Of a stretch of DNA of 64,000 nucleotides, positions 50,297-63,244 are shown in pieces. The stretch lies in the NCBI RefSeq assembly GCF_021155775.2, contig NC_060232.1, positions 22,761,922 through 22,825,921 of the forward strand. The letters run 5' to 3'. The DNA is from Neodiprion pinetum (taxonomy: Eukaryota > Arthropoda > Insecta > Hymenoptera > Diprionidae). Each line of letters starts with the position of its first letter. Position 1 is the stretch's first letter. A model generated the notes under the pieces. The model was not told the origin of the DNA and made no database searches. It saw only the letters and a list, made by a program, of their open reading frames with translations. A program made the position numbers and the translations under genes.

Positions 50297-53200
50297 TTTG
50301 GCTACGTTTCGTGTTTTTCTTTTATTACAGTCTCGAAGTGTACAATGTTGCAAACAAATTTCAACAACCGCGGCAACAATCCTACATTTTAAATCTCTGA
50401 GGCCAGAAAGTTACCAAACATAGTGTTAAAACGACCACTTAAAATTTAATTCATACTCTGTGAGTGAAGTATATTTTGCGCCTTAGAATTTCACTTAATC
50501 TCAATCAAAGAAGGAGAAAGTTGAAAAACGATACTATTGATATTTTTTTTATCAATAAACACCAGTAAATAGATCCCAAGCGAAAACGTGGTGTGAGATT
50601 ACTTTCATCACTAGTTTGCACACTCGAGTTGTGCATTAATGGTGACAGAAATGAAAACAAAACGAAGACCATAAGCACACACGGTTGTAACCAACACTCC
50701 TCTTCAATCGAGATGCACGTGGGCTCGCGTGATCGGTGTACCGATTACAGATCACGTCTCTCACCGGTGGAGAGATGTGCATCGAGCGATCTCTCGTATC
50801 GAACTAAGCTCGGACTTCTGCCGTCTGCGGTTACAATTCACCTCTTCGTCAAGTGTGTCAGAGGCCCTCCTACTCCTCCAGACACCGCGGAAGGTCATTA
50901 TCTTCGTCAGCGTTGTGTGTGCTCGGCTGGTGTCGAGATTCCGTCTTCATTGGAAGAGTGTAATCGAGACTTTGTTCTTCACCTTGACCTATGTGGGCCT
51001 TCAAGGTATCTACTCTACTTTTCGCTGAGGTTTGCGTAGCACAGCATTAGTCCAAATCAATTCGTGATAATTGGTCCAGCTTGGGGCTATTAAAATATGA
51101 TCCAAATATGTTTCCAGATACTCCCAGCAACCCAATTAATCTAAAAACAATTCCTCGGGTTGAGTCAGAAGTTTGGTATTTAATCCATTATAACAGATGC
51201 TGCTTGGAGGCGATTTCTTCTCCAATATCCGAGTGAAAAATATATATCACGCGTCACCTGGCTACTGAACACATTCTCGGTGATTCAAATGCGTGGCACG
51301 TGATGTTGAGAGAATTTATATCTTCACGCTCTTTCATTTATCCTCATTGTTTCACGAACGATGAGAAAAGTCATAACCATGTAATTCCTACGAGAATTGT
51401 ACAAGCTTGTGTTTAGACGTGCATTGTTCAACGTGGTTACAATTTTGAAAAAATATGTTCAAGACGATGTCTGATTACTTCCTTTGAAACGCTCATTACT
51501 TTGTTCAGGGTAAAATTCAAATTTTACAAATGCAGATGAAGAACTGACTGGTCAAAAATGCAACCGTCTCTCCAGCATCCATAAATCTGGTGCAAGCAAT
51601 TGCATGACATAACTACGGAACATTTACACGCGTGACACAGCAGGTGAAAACGGTATTAGCAGTTGACACTTGTATCACGGAGCGTCTGAACATACCGGAT
51701 ACGTAGCCATGGACAAGAAATTAGTAATCGTTCCTCGAAGAAATAGCTGTAAAGATGAAACGGGATTGGATTAATTGAAATTTGGAAAAATTATAGCTAA
51801 TTGCAAGCTCGAGAATCATATTTTTAAAAACAGATCAAATGACTTTCACCTAATCTTTATTGACCGTTGAATGCACTTTCCGGAGTGTATTAGATTCGTG
51901 GAAACGAAACTCAAAGCACAGAGCTAATCGATTCGGACTCAGAGTCGCTTCGCAGCGTGACCGCGATTGTCGAAAACCGTGGCCAATATTTCCGTTTCAT
52001 ATGTAAATTTTGAACCGGTTTTGCTCACATGTACGTCACATACAGGTAGGTAAGTATCAGCAGCCTTACGTGGCATAGATCCCGCCCAACGCAACTGTTG
52101 CAAATGCAAACATATTGTTCCCCTCCTGCAGGAAAAGTCTAGTCGCTAAACGGTGCGTGAATTATTCATGTGTTAATTCTATTTCTATTTGACCTACCCT
52201 CAATCAACGAGGACTTGTACAAATTTCTCGTGTCACATTACTTATCTTTAAACATAAACCGCGCAATTCATCATCGGTGCGGGCCACGTTTCTGCGTCAG
52301 ACGCGACAGTGAAATTAGGGATTCCTAATGCCAATATATTTTCGTGACGGATCAACATGACAGGACTGAGCGAATGTCATTGGCCCACAATCCGCTGCAT
52401 GTGACCCCAGTGTAGATATACCCATTCGTCAATTCCGGAGATACCATCAACGACAGAGTCACAAGAAAACTTCCGGTGGGATCGCGGTTCGTCCGGACCA
52501 CTTAAGAACCCAGCTCACATTACTCAGCCGAAAGTCATACGCTGACACGCTAATTACGTTAATTTTAAAGAATTTCCATGAAACGATCGATCCAGTCTAA
52601 CTAGTCGTCCTGAAGCAGGACTTGACGACGATGCGCACGTACCTTCCTGTCTATTATACGAGCGAACTGATGCAGGCAGTGATTATTCGTCCAACTGCCG
52701 AAGAAAGTGATCCAATTAAGGTTCGCGTTTCTGGACCACCGGTGTTCTCAACGTCGAGTCAGCCGTGGTGCAAAACCATTTTCTGAATTTGACCGGGCAA
52801 TGCGAGGACCTGAGAAACGAGTAACTTTCTCCAGTTTTCAGCGGAGAGTTGTTCTTACCGGGGAATCTGCATCGCGCGCCTCTCGATCACTGGGTTAGCT
52901 AACGGTGGAATCACAAGGCTATGACTGTCTCCGACTGTGATCGAACATAAAAACGTAATCGCGATCTGCGGGTGACCAGACATAGGCTCGCTATATAGAT
53001 ATCTGCACCATCCACTGCTCGTCTAACGAGTGCTCGTATAAAATCGTTACAATTAATCGAACTTTATGTCAGTTACGAGGCACGGTTATCCGGGTCAAAG
53101 AGTGCGACTGGTTTGAGGACCAGATAGTGTTTAACTTTCTTGTGACGCGGTCAAGGTTGCGGACAGCTACGTGTTAAGTAATTTCCTTCCACAGATTTTG

Positions 53201-56200
53201 ACTACCGGTATAGACGGATCACGAAAGAGCCACGTGTGTATTCTTCGGCCACAGGTGGAAGTGCCTGCTGCATTATTCGACGATAATCTCAAAATCTGAA
53301 AGACGTGTTTCCGTTTATATTATGCGAGAAATTTTTTTTCGGCCACTTAATATAAAGACTAACGGGATACGGCAAGAGTGACGCGATTAATATGAATATG
53401 CACTTAGTCTTAGAACTTTCTATCTTGCATAGTCGCTTGTGTTTAGATATCGTGTCGAATTGGAGATTTTAGACTAAAAATGATATGCGTGACCGTTTTA
53501 ACTGCCTATTGAGCCGAGTGAGAAGTGACGGTAAATAAATCGAGACACAGGAAACAAAGATTTCAAATGCTTCCTAAATATGTACCATCTTCTGAGAAAT
53601 TGAAGCTGCAAATCAAGATTGACCTGTCTTGAAGTAGTATGATTACTATTTAGAGATAAAAGTATGCATGATATAATTTGGAGCCAATGGTTATTTTTAT
53701 TGCCTTGTACCAATGATGAAAGAGGGAAAACGTTAGGAAATGTATGATAAGATATTTTTGAATTTTTAAAAGAAGGTGTGCTATTACTTTTATCGAAATT
53801 TCTGAAAAAAGTTCCTTTGCTCCGTACTTCAAATAAAAATTGTAATTCTTCCGGTTCAAAACATCGTGTTGACATTCATTGTCAGAGATAAGGTGTATTG
53901 TGATATGAATTTGTTATAAGCATAATTTATTCATTTCAGGTGAATTGAAATTATGGCAGATTCAATGATATTGAAATTTATGTCAACGGTCAGTTCTTAT
54001 TTTCGTATAACATATATTTATCATTTCCGATACATGAAAATGGACAATTGATACAATTGAGTGAAATAAGACTTGTATTTTTGGGTCGAAATCACCACAC
54101 GTGAAATAGTGCAGACGTTCCTACAAAGATGTTGAGTATTTCATACGACCGTTTTGCTGTGCGTACGCATATGCGCACGTTAATTCGTCGGTCATTTTCC
54201 AGGTTAACGAGCGTCACCATAGTGAACAAATTACTTGAGGTCACGTGCAGTCGTAAAGATTTTAAACAGAAATTTTGGTGCACAAACCCGTGCACTCTGC
54301 AATGCCTTTTGTATTTTCCGCGGTGAGCGGACCGGTTTTCAATTATAAATACGAATCAGCCTAGTCGAGGATCGGACTGGGATAATACCAATAATCTTCT
54401 CGTAGCCATTCTGTTAAATTCAAACTTCAGCCGTCCGATACTCCTTTCTATTTTGTGAATAGTAATAGTGATCTTCGCATGTTGAACGCTTCTTAACATG
54501 GATGTGGGGAACCGGAATATCTTTTCTTTTCTCCTGCTTTACATCACGTAGCGATCAGTTTTTGCGCGCCTTTTAGTGAAGCAAAAGGTTTCACTTCGAT
54601 ATTGGGGATTTCCTAACACGTATTAGGCGTCCCGTGGATCAGCTATCGCAAGATCGAATTGAATTCTCACAATAAGTTCCAGGCCCTTCCGAAACAGGGT
54701 CATACCCACATAATCATATTGTCAAACTTTATAAGCCTTACTCATCTTATTAATCGAACTCTGGTATTTAACATGTATTCCTGTATTTCTCTCTCTGAGG
54801 TCTTTAAAGTATCTCTCTCAAAGAGAGAAAGAAAGAAGTCTCTAAATCCCTATCATTTCCAAACTTCATTCGCACACTTTGTTCGTGCGGTTGAAAAAAC
54901 GAGAAGTTTTGTTAAGTTTACTAAGTTGAGTAATATAAGGGTGCAGAAAAAGTTTCTGAAAATAGAATCGGCAACATTTGTTGAATGCAAATACAATTTA
55001 GCACGGAAAGTAATCTATTTCTAATCAACGAGTTTTCCATTACACCGAATAATTATAGTTTAATTTTCTGAGTAAATAGGCGGGTAGAACAGGCGAATAT
55101 ATTTCATCGGGATATATTTTCTCGTTCGCTTTATTTTGGATTGTTCGGTAATGTACCGTCACTTGTTACTGATTTCCGAACCGGGTTCAGTCCGTCGCCA
55201 CCAACGTCTCTGCCTAACGTCATACCGAGAGCTCTCACTGTGTTTCAGAAAGTTCAGCCAAGGACCGAGAGATCGCGTGGTAAATGTTCCAATTTTATAC
55301 GCGGGACTGATGAACAACAGCGTCTTTTAATTATTGTTGTATTTCCAGTGTTAAAATTTTTTTCGCGCCAAAACGTCAATTCTACCGCATTATCGTGTTT
55401 TATCTGGTGAATGCGACGTCTACTAATTTAAAAATTAATCGATTAATGGACTATCTCGTTTCTTTTCTTTTTTTTTTTAACGGTGCATATGAAAGCAAAA
55501 TTTCGTCAATTTCAGTATTTAATCTGAACAGTGGAAAAGATTTTTGATAATTCATAGTTTCATTAAAAATATTTTTCAATATTAGGTGAAAATATTCATT
55601 TATCTTTCACTTATTGTATCAAATAGGTATCTCACAATTATTAAGTAAGACAATGATGTAATAACTGATAATTGATCACATAAATTGATATTGTATTGCG
55701 TTGTTCATGCGAGTGAAAAATAAAAAACGATTGTGAAGAAAAATAATCGAGTCGGTCGATTAATCGATAAAAAATATCCAATGATTTTTTTCGGTCATTC
55801 TTAGCTGACAGACTGAATATCTGTTCTTCGCTTACCCATTGGCTGGATAATATTTTATTGATTTATTTTACTCGCTCATCGATTTGATGGCTGTGCTGTG
55901 GTTGCAGTCGATATCACTTTGTGAGGTCGAATCAATTTGGAAACTGATAGAATTTGGAGACTAAAAGAATTCATTGTTAACATGTGTTTAGACACGATCA
56001 ACGTAAATAATATCTTACAATTTTGACCTGATGACTGATAGGGCAATTTGTTTAACCGAGAAAGCTTATTGTGAAGGTATTTTTTACAGATGGCAATTTG
56101 CATAGCTCATTGGTATGGATAATATCGTGCAATTATGCTACAGAATTTTACAGTTTGTGTTCAATCGAGGTATGACGGGCCATTCATGTTAACAATTCGA

Positions 56201-57747
56201 CCAATTTTTACAGCTTGTTTCCATTTCATTATTTACTGTGGGTTATGTCACGTTGAGTGACAGCTGTGTAAACGTGCGGAAATCGATTCTGCCACAGCTA
56301 ATTTTTCTCTCCAGCCAGTTACTTTGGAAATGGAGAATAATTAGCTGTCGCGGAATCAATTTCTGCATGTGTATAGGCACAGAGAATACCCTTAAATTAA
56401 GTTATACAGATGAAAATTTTTCATTTATTTTATCTACATTCATCCATCCATCTATTCATCTATAATTAAAAAGTAGATGGAGATGAAGTTTTTTTCAAGA
56501 AATGTTGCCAATCATTCGCCGACTTCGTGTCTGACATTTTATCCTGATTGGACCGGATTATCGACCTTGGTTATTTCCATCTCTGTTCGAAAACTATCAA
56601 TCCGTCATTATGTGAATCACGCGAAGAAGTTTCTATGAACGTAATTTACGTGTGCTGGAGTTGGTAATTATAACGGACAAGAATTTGTCGAATTTTTTAC
56701 TAATAATAATAAATTAATGATAAACATATATTGGACAATAATTTCAAAATCATGTGAAGAAGCTGATAGAAACATAAGTGATTTGTGCTGTCGGTTATTA
56801 CCAGGTTTCAGATGAGTTCATATTTGTATACCGAATGACGATGAAATTTGTTTGCGTTGATCACATGACGATGTAAAATATATCATTCATGATGAATTGA
56901 GATGACATTGAGAAAAATAATGATCACGACGACGGTGAAAAAATAAATTGATAGCTTCAGAATAGATAAATAGTTTGATTTTAAAGTGTAGTTTGACAGT
57001 TTCAGGAGATGTAGTTCAATTGTTTGATTTGAAAGTGTTACTAGATATAATAGTATAGCATTTATCACTTCTGATAATTGGGGATCGACTGTATATTAAC
57101 AATAATCAACTGTATATTAACAATATAATTAAGCGTAACGAGGTATGTCCGAAAACAATTCATCAGATATACAAGGACAAATATATTTTATTTTCAAAAA
57201 TTGGAAATGAAATGAACAGATAAGAAAATTTGGTATAAAGACTAGAAAGTATTAATTCTTATAATGAAAAAGTGGAATTAGTAATTTTTAAAAAATTTTT
57301 TACAATAATAGGTGAGGATAGAAAAAAAATGAAGATGTTGAAATTTAGTCATCGGAGTATCAGACGCCATAACGTTTGATTCAAGCTATGATTTTTTGTA
57401 TTGCTCCCTATTAGCTCTAAAATATCTGTCTGATTTTTTGCAAATTTTATTTAACCAATCACTTTCTAATTGTGAATAATTTAGTCATTCAAAATCCAGA
57501 CATCAAATGGTAAGATGTTCGAAGACTAAATAATTCATAATTTGAAAAGAGTATTTAGTTTAAAAAACACGAAATCAACTATAAAAATGTTTTATAGCTA
57601 AAAAGAAACAACATGAAAAATAATTTGAAAAATCACAGACAAAATCAGAAATTATGATATCTAGGATGAATAAGGTGAATTGAAGTACAAATGACAGACT
57701 GTAAGAAATGTCATGTTACACAAACAGTTAATAAGTATTGAAATCAT

Positions 57748-58150
57748 ATGGGGCATTCCACGCCAATTCAACCTGGGTTTTACCCTTGATCTCTCAAATT
57801 TGGCGCGTGATTTTTTCTACGATTGTTCTCACTTTGAAAGGTACTCTGTATTTTTTTTCGACTCAATTTGAATTTTCGACAATTTTTAGAAACGATTTTA
57901 TCGACGGACCAAAATTAAAAATTTGAAAAAATTCTGGAAGATACTGCGTCAAATATCACAAATTTTAAGCTTCGACCCGGAATGGGCCAATTTTTCCTTC
58001 TTACTGTTGTTAGGCTTTTTCCAAAAAAAAAGAAAACGTTAAAAAAATTAGAAGCGAAAGTCATTTTACTATGGATGGTTGTTGAAACATTTTTATATGT
58101 CACATGGGATTTTTGAAAAGTTTTTCAGATTTTTCGGAACCATTTTCCCA
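57748..58150. repeat. probable dispersed repeat beginning GGGGCATTCCACGCC
   Basis: It begins with ggggcattccacgccaattc and continues with cttgatctctcaaatttggc-type text and many short A/T blocks. A second partial match to its first bases (gaggcattccac) lies at 33719. I recall similar sequence as a common dispersed repeat in insects, but no terminal repeats were found, so the boundaries and class are uncertain. Confidence 0.4.
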
Positions 58151-58269
58151 TTTGTAATTTTTTTTATTGGCATAATTAAGAAGAAAAAAAAATGTTGAGA
58201 AGTGAATCACTTCTCCACCGGGACGCTTTCGAACAACATCTTGACGCGCGATAGAAGATAAGAACACAA

Positions 58270-58300
58270 CTGAGGATGGCTGGCCATGCCCGGCCGAAAC
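58270..58300 (+). ncRNA. hammerhead-like core, probable Penelope-like element remnant
   Basis: CTGAGGA (58270-58276) fits the hammerhead CUGANGA box. It is followed by a 6-bp stem (GGCTGG 58278-58283 with CCGGCC 58290-58295, one G-U pair) with loop CCATGC, and then GAAAC (58296-58300). One unpaired T precedes the stem. Such cores occur at the ends of Penelope-like elements. Stems I and III are not convincing, so it may be dead or coincidental. Confidence 0.4.
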
Positions 58301-58392
58301 GTTTTGGTTTTTATAAATAAAAGTTGTTTCTACATCGACCTTCACACCCAAAAGTACCACTCTATCCTGTTCGCTACAAAGGTCAATAAAAT

Positions 58393-58720
58393 TCCTTCAA
58401 ATGTTACCAGAAAGTCTAGTATCTGTTACTATAATTCTTTCTCATTACGATCACTGTTACTATATTTTCTTGTAACTGTGGCGAAATTTTAATTCTTGTG
58501 CAATAATAAAGTGACGTAAAGCCTTACTTAATTAAAAAAGTACAGTAAACCGAAGAAACTGATTTTGCATTGCAATCACCAAAAAAGGATCGACAATAGC
58601 GCAAAATGGTTACGCGTACCTCGTTGTTCGTAATCCCAACAATATTCAAACCGTTTTTTTAACGATACCTGTTTTACTGAATTTTTCCAGTTGCTATGAC
58701 AAATGAAATTTTTCTCAGTG
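58393..58720 (-). mobile_element. MITE family A, reverse-oriented partial copy
   Basis: Read on the minus strand from 58720, it starts CACTGAGAAAAATTTCA and follows the complete copy at 13679 closely for about 325 bases (gtatcgttaaaaaaacg, ggtacgcgtaaccatttt, gttacaagaaaatata, agactttctggtaac). The last 100 bases of the element are missing. A TA lies next to the intact end (58721-58722). It is more similar to the 13679 copy than the 12955 copy is. Confidence 0.8.
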
Positions 58721-60308
58721 TATACTAAAATACGCCCTCTAGAGATGGCTTCGGTGAAATTTCGAACAAAAATCGATTATTTAATTCTTACACGATTCAA
58801 AAAAGTCGTATGAAAAATACTTTCACGAATTTTTAGGTTATGGTATTAAATGTATTGAAAAATTGTTTTAACCTCCTGAGATGAAAATGTATGCACAAGG
58901 AACCTTTCGAAAAAGATTCTGCTCACCGATGCGAAAAATTCCTTACGCATACACCCTCATCGCATGAGATTGAAACTTTGTTCCATTACATATGATATCA
59001 TAACCTAAAAAGTGGTGAAAGGATTTTTTTTATACGAGTTCCAGTATGTAACAGTTCAAACAGCCGGCCTGCTATTAGAATAAAAATGAGAAAAGTAATA
59101 AAATACAAGTAGTGTGCGTTGACGAACAAGTTTCGCCGGTTTCCATTTCTGCGAGAACACGCGGAAGCGTTAACATATATTTCGTACCTCGTGTTCCACG
59201 TTTTCAAACTTTTTACACATATCTAGTTTTACAATCGATATTCTTTCTTAAATAAAGACTAGTCACATTTTGTCTGAAATCATTAATAAGAACATATCAG
59301 TTTTAATACGTATATGTATAATTATAAAGGGAAAAAAACATCTACGACGATCAAATTTATGTAATGAAAACGTGGTACAACGGTCTGACAAAATTGTCAC
59401 CAGAAAGTCAGCTTGCTTCGCTACCAAAGAACTCCAGCACCTCTTTCAATAATAACAAAAGAAGGTATAGGCTGGGTCAGAAAAAAAGGGAAATGAAACT
59501 GTTATTACGTTAAGAAAGACTAGTCACAAAAAATTGTCGATTAAAATTGAAAAGAACACTTATATATAATCATCCGTATTTCAATCACGTAAACGATGCT
59601 CTTGAAAATAATTGATATTTCCAATTTGATCTTAACAAATATATATACACCTCTGAGTCATTTATTTATTTAACATAAGAAAGGAAAATATACATAGTTG
59701 ACTGAAAAAGAAGGAATTTCACTCTAACTAGAATTAAAACAAAATTTGATCAGGGTTACATCCATCGATTTCATGCCTAAATAATTTTATTTCTCGTTAG
59801 AACCCTATATCCTTAATAATAATAAGTTTTCTTTTTCTTCTCTTGTGTTAACGGAATATTTCTTCTGATAGATAACAACCGGTACAAGTCATGATTTTCA
59901 AAATTTCAATGAAGTCTCCCTCCAAATTCGTAAACAGAAATTATGAGACTTTTAGTAATAGAATTTTTGTCCTCTTTAATTAATCCGTGCATTCGAATTT
60001 ATACGACCCGAAAGAATGAATATTCTGAAAACAAAGAATGACGTTCACACAGCTTATGCGATTAATCAAAACAATATTGTAAACATTCTTTTTGCTTACA
60101 GCGTACCTTACAAAAAACAGAATTTCGGAAACATAGTAGGCTATAATATTATAGGTTTTAGTGTGTGTATCACATACTAAGACGATATATTCCACAAAGA
60201 TAAATAATATGAGCACATAAATAAATGAAAAAATAACTGAATAATCATGTAAATAAATAGGTGATACATGAACACATAATGAATTGCAACCATTGAAAAC
60301 TGGGAATA

Positions 60309-62616
60309 TCAGAAGCCGTAGGGTACAATATTTCCATCCTTCATGAGCCTTCCGTAAGCCTGATGATTCCGTGGGTACTCGTAGTTGATGTCGAACGAAT
60401 CTTGACCGGGACGTTCCACTTGACCCGTTCCCACGGGATATTGCTGATTAGCCGTCCATCGTTTAGCAAGTTCAAATTTCTTCCACTCATCAGCGTACAC
60501 AGGATTCGAAACGCTGTCCTCGAGCAAGGCATTGCGGGTGTTCTTGATGGGAGCAACGCGGTAGCTCGACCGCATGGTAATAAATTTGCTCTGTTGCAAT
60601 GGATCCGTTATGGTTTTATTTTTTTCCGTTTTGCGAGACGTCGACTGACTTTCCAATGTCACCTCTGCTGAACCGTTACCAACGTCGGGCCTGTAGATGG
60701 GACTAACGATTTGATACACGGGAACTTGCACGTCGGTTCTTTGCGTCTTCTGGTGATTCGTGTTATCAGAATCTGGCTTATCGACCGTAGCTGCAGGTAC
60801 GCCACTCGCTTTAGTGACTCCTGGTAGCTCTATTTGCGAATCGGAATTTGAGGTAGATGGATAGGCGTCGAGACTACGACCCCATCCTCCTGATCCACCG
60901 CTACCCCCACTATCCCAGCCTCCAGCTGGTGCTCCATAGCCACTCGACGGTGGAGGGGCACCATAACTGTCCATCGGAGCTGCGCCGCCGCCGCTGCCAC
61001 CCGCGGATTTTGTTAGTAGAACGATCTCCTTTAGCGGGGCGCTGCCTCCTGGGAGAAAGTAAACAATGAATTAAAGAGAACTGTTTCATCGAATGTCGGT
61101 AAGGTGGTTGTTCTTGAAGCCGTGAAAGGCAGTTCGAGGACAGTATTTATATACAGCCATCGCTGAGGTAGGAGAATGCGGTGAGCATTGACAATGTCAA
61201 GGGACGGCGGGCAGTTGTGCCGATAAAAAACTAATTATATAGCTTGGTAACTGAATATCGAGGGACAGTAGGTCACTGGGTTAACAAAGATTTAATTATG
61301 TGACTTTGCCGAAGGACTCAAATCGCTTCACAGTTATTCATATTTTACTTATGCACATAATGTGCGTTAGGATTATCTTGAATTTCGTCGAACCTAATCA
61401 GTTTGACGAAGATGACAAACCGGGTTTCCGCTGGCAGTGAATTATTGTCTGATCATGTGACATGACACTTGCGGGAAGTGAAAACAACGTGACATTAAAT
61501 TTTCGTTTTTTTAGTAAGCTTACCACCTCCACCTCCCCCTCCTCCTCCCTGCCATGGACCACCACCGCTGCCCCCACCAGCGCCGCCCTTTTTCAAGTCC
61601 ATCAGCTTCTGAATTAGCATCCATTTTGAAATCATCAATGACATTCCAGCCATCATCATACTTTTCATTGCCGTCATACCCATCATCCCTGTACGATATG
61701 AATTGTTATACTTTGGTTCAAATTGAAGATTGATAATGTCATTGAAGAGCTAAATTCATACCCATCATTTTCATCTTCATCATCATCAGCATCATCATCA
61801 TCATCTTCTTGCATTTACCACCGCCACCCTTACCCCCTTTGCCAGCTTTTCCTCGACCTGGTCGCGTGAAGTCAATAATATTTTTGGATATTTGAGTAGC
61901 GTACAACACCCAGCACGTGACATTTCAAAAAAGTAATCGTACAATAAGTTATACACGTCTTTAATCATCCTTACGCGATTTTTCATTTACTAAAACCTAA
62001 TTAGTTCCCTTCATGACTAGTATGTACTATATGTGTCAGCTGTAGTTTACGTACCTTCGACCAAACCAGTCTCATCGAACATCACATCAATCTGGTTTTT
62101 CTTCTTATTTCCCTGGATGCTCGGTAGATTGATCCGTAAGGCAAAGACGTCAAAAAAAGAATCGATATCCTGGCTAATAACGTCACTCATCTCATGGTTG
62201 AGATCGAACGATCTGCTCTCCCCAATTTCTTCCGCAACCTCCTTAGTTCGAACAAGTTTTACCCAATTCCCAAGCAACGTGATCTCCTTCAGACGTCGAA
62301 TTTGGTCCAAGAAGTTATGAAATCTCTGCTGAACACAATTCAAAGATAGGTCCAAAACGCAGATACCGATATCTTTGGCGGGAAAGCTGGGAAAATCGTC
62401 CTCTCGATCGGTATGATTGCGAAACGGAACGATTTTCAGGTCCAGCTTGATGCCGTTCTTCTGGTATTTGAATATCGGTCTTTCCGTGGGTACCGGTGAA
62501 TCATAGGGTTCAATATCTGGCTCATAATCCAACGATTGTATTTCGTTTCCCGTAATTCGGCCAAACACAACACCGTCAACGAAGAAAAGACACGCGGTAA
62601 GGAAGAGAATTTTCAT
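60309..62616 (-). CDS. Osiris family protein with Met-rich membrane segment, 520 aa, gene 5 of the cluster
   Basis: Four exons: 62616-62055, 61857-61762, 61688-61524 and 61048-60309. The introns are 197, 73 and 475 bases, all phase 1 at Gly codons. The start ATG at 62616 opens a signal peptide (MKILFLTACLFFVDGVVFG). Cysteines are C86 and C94. After a Gly/Lys-rich linker, residues about 206-249 are half methionine (22 of 44), which takes the place of the usual Leu-rich DUF1676 membrane segment. Gly-rich runs follow, then KEIVLLTKSAGG and the DSYGAPPPSSGYGAP segment, and a long polar tail ending MKDGNIVPYGF. No AQxLAY motif is present. The four-exon model rests on consensus splice sites and unbroken phase. 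It could be an Osi16-type gene by position; not certain. Confidence 0.88.
61123..61153 (-). promoter_or_regulatory. internal TATA box in the last intron of Osiris gene 5
   Basis: TATATAAAT on the minus strand (61153-61145) lies 30 bases upstream of a TCAC initiator-like A at 61123. The box is identical to the one at the gene's own upstream region. It sits in the 475-base intron before the final exon. Confidence 0.3.
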
Positions 62617-62697
62617 GTTGTTTTCCGGTGACTTGCGGGCGACTGGAGCTGCTTCAATGTCACCGTGTCACTAGCGATCTTTACGTATTTCATGACC

Positions 62698-62706
62698 ATT
62701 TATATA
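62698..62706 (-). promoter_or_regulatory. TATA box of Osiris gene 5
   Basis: TATATAAAT on the minus strand begins 90 bases upstream of the ATG at 62616. No consensus initiator is visible 30 bases further on. The 5'UTR would be about 60 bases. Confidence 0.6.
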
Positions 62707-63039
62707 CAATGGGATTTATGTCATTCGGGCATCCTCCTTGATTTTTTCCCTCGTTATTGTCACGATTGTCATTTGCTTCCTCTAAGTGAGCCGTACTTCG
62801 TACAAACGGGCAACGGTTTCGTGCGCAGTTAGCGTTGGTGGTTACTAAATTATATGACCTTGCAAAAACATTGCGTACAACGGCGCCGCTATGGTTAATA
62901 TATTATTAAACGTCATTCGCCTAGAACGATTCGCGCACAATAGCAGGCTAGCATGTCATCAGCCCATGATACCGCATTGTAGTTGTTTCCGTGAGAGTAT
63001 TCTCGTAAGTTCGCCAAATAGGAAAGAATAGATGAGGAT

Positions 63040-63045
63040 TTTATT
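63040..63045 (-). promoter_or_regulatory. poly(A) signal of the partial Osiris gene
   Basis: AATAAA on the minus strand, 200 bases beyond the stop codon at 63245. Confidence 0.5.
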
Positions 63046-63244
63046 AGTAAAATAGTGTACAAAAATGAATTATCGTAACAAAACTATTCATATGTATTTA
63101 TAACATGGTGATAACGATCACAAATCTATACAACAATTATTATTACCGTAGGCAGAGAGTCCTCTGTAATAAATAACACTACAATTATACATAAATAACG
63201 GGGTATCTTAAACTATTTTTGGTCATTGAGCATTCTTTTCGCAA

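Larger units (their letters stand above)
50400..60300. other. intergenic DNA between Osiris genes 4 and 5
   Basis: This is nearly 10 kb without a supported gene. The overlapping ORFs at 50.6-51.0 kb have no recognisable motif and lie just upstream of Osiris gene 4, so control DNA is more likely. A Grainyhead-type site AACCGGTTT lies at 52013-52021. A repeat cluster occupies 57.73-58.72 kb and a 21-bp tandem pair lies near 57088-57127. The rest is AT-rich. Confidence 0.5.

Noticed and set aside
50296..50353. Upstream extension of the large Osiris gene to 50353
   Set aside because: The first codon there is TTG, and the extension hides the signal peptide behind a basic stretch.
50593..51039. 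Two overlapping plus-strand ORFs of 148 and 99 codons upstream of the large Osiris gene
   Set aside because: Frames overlap, no signal peptide or domain is visible, and they are antisense to the likely control region of the gene.
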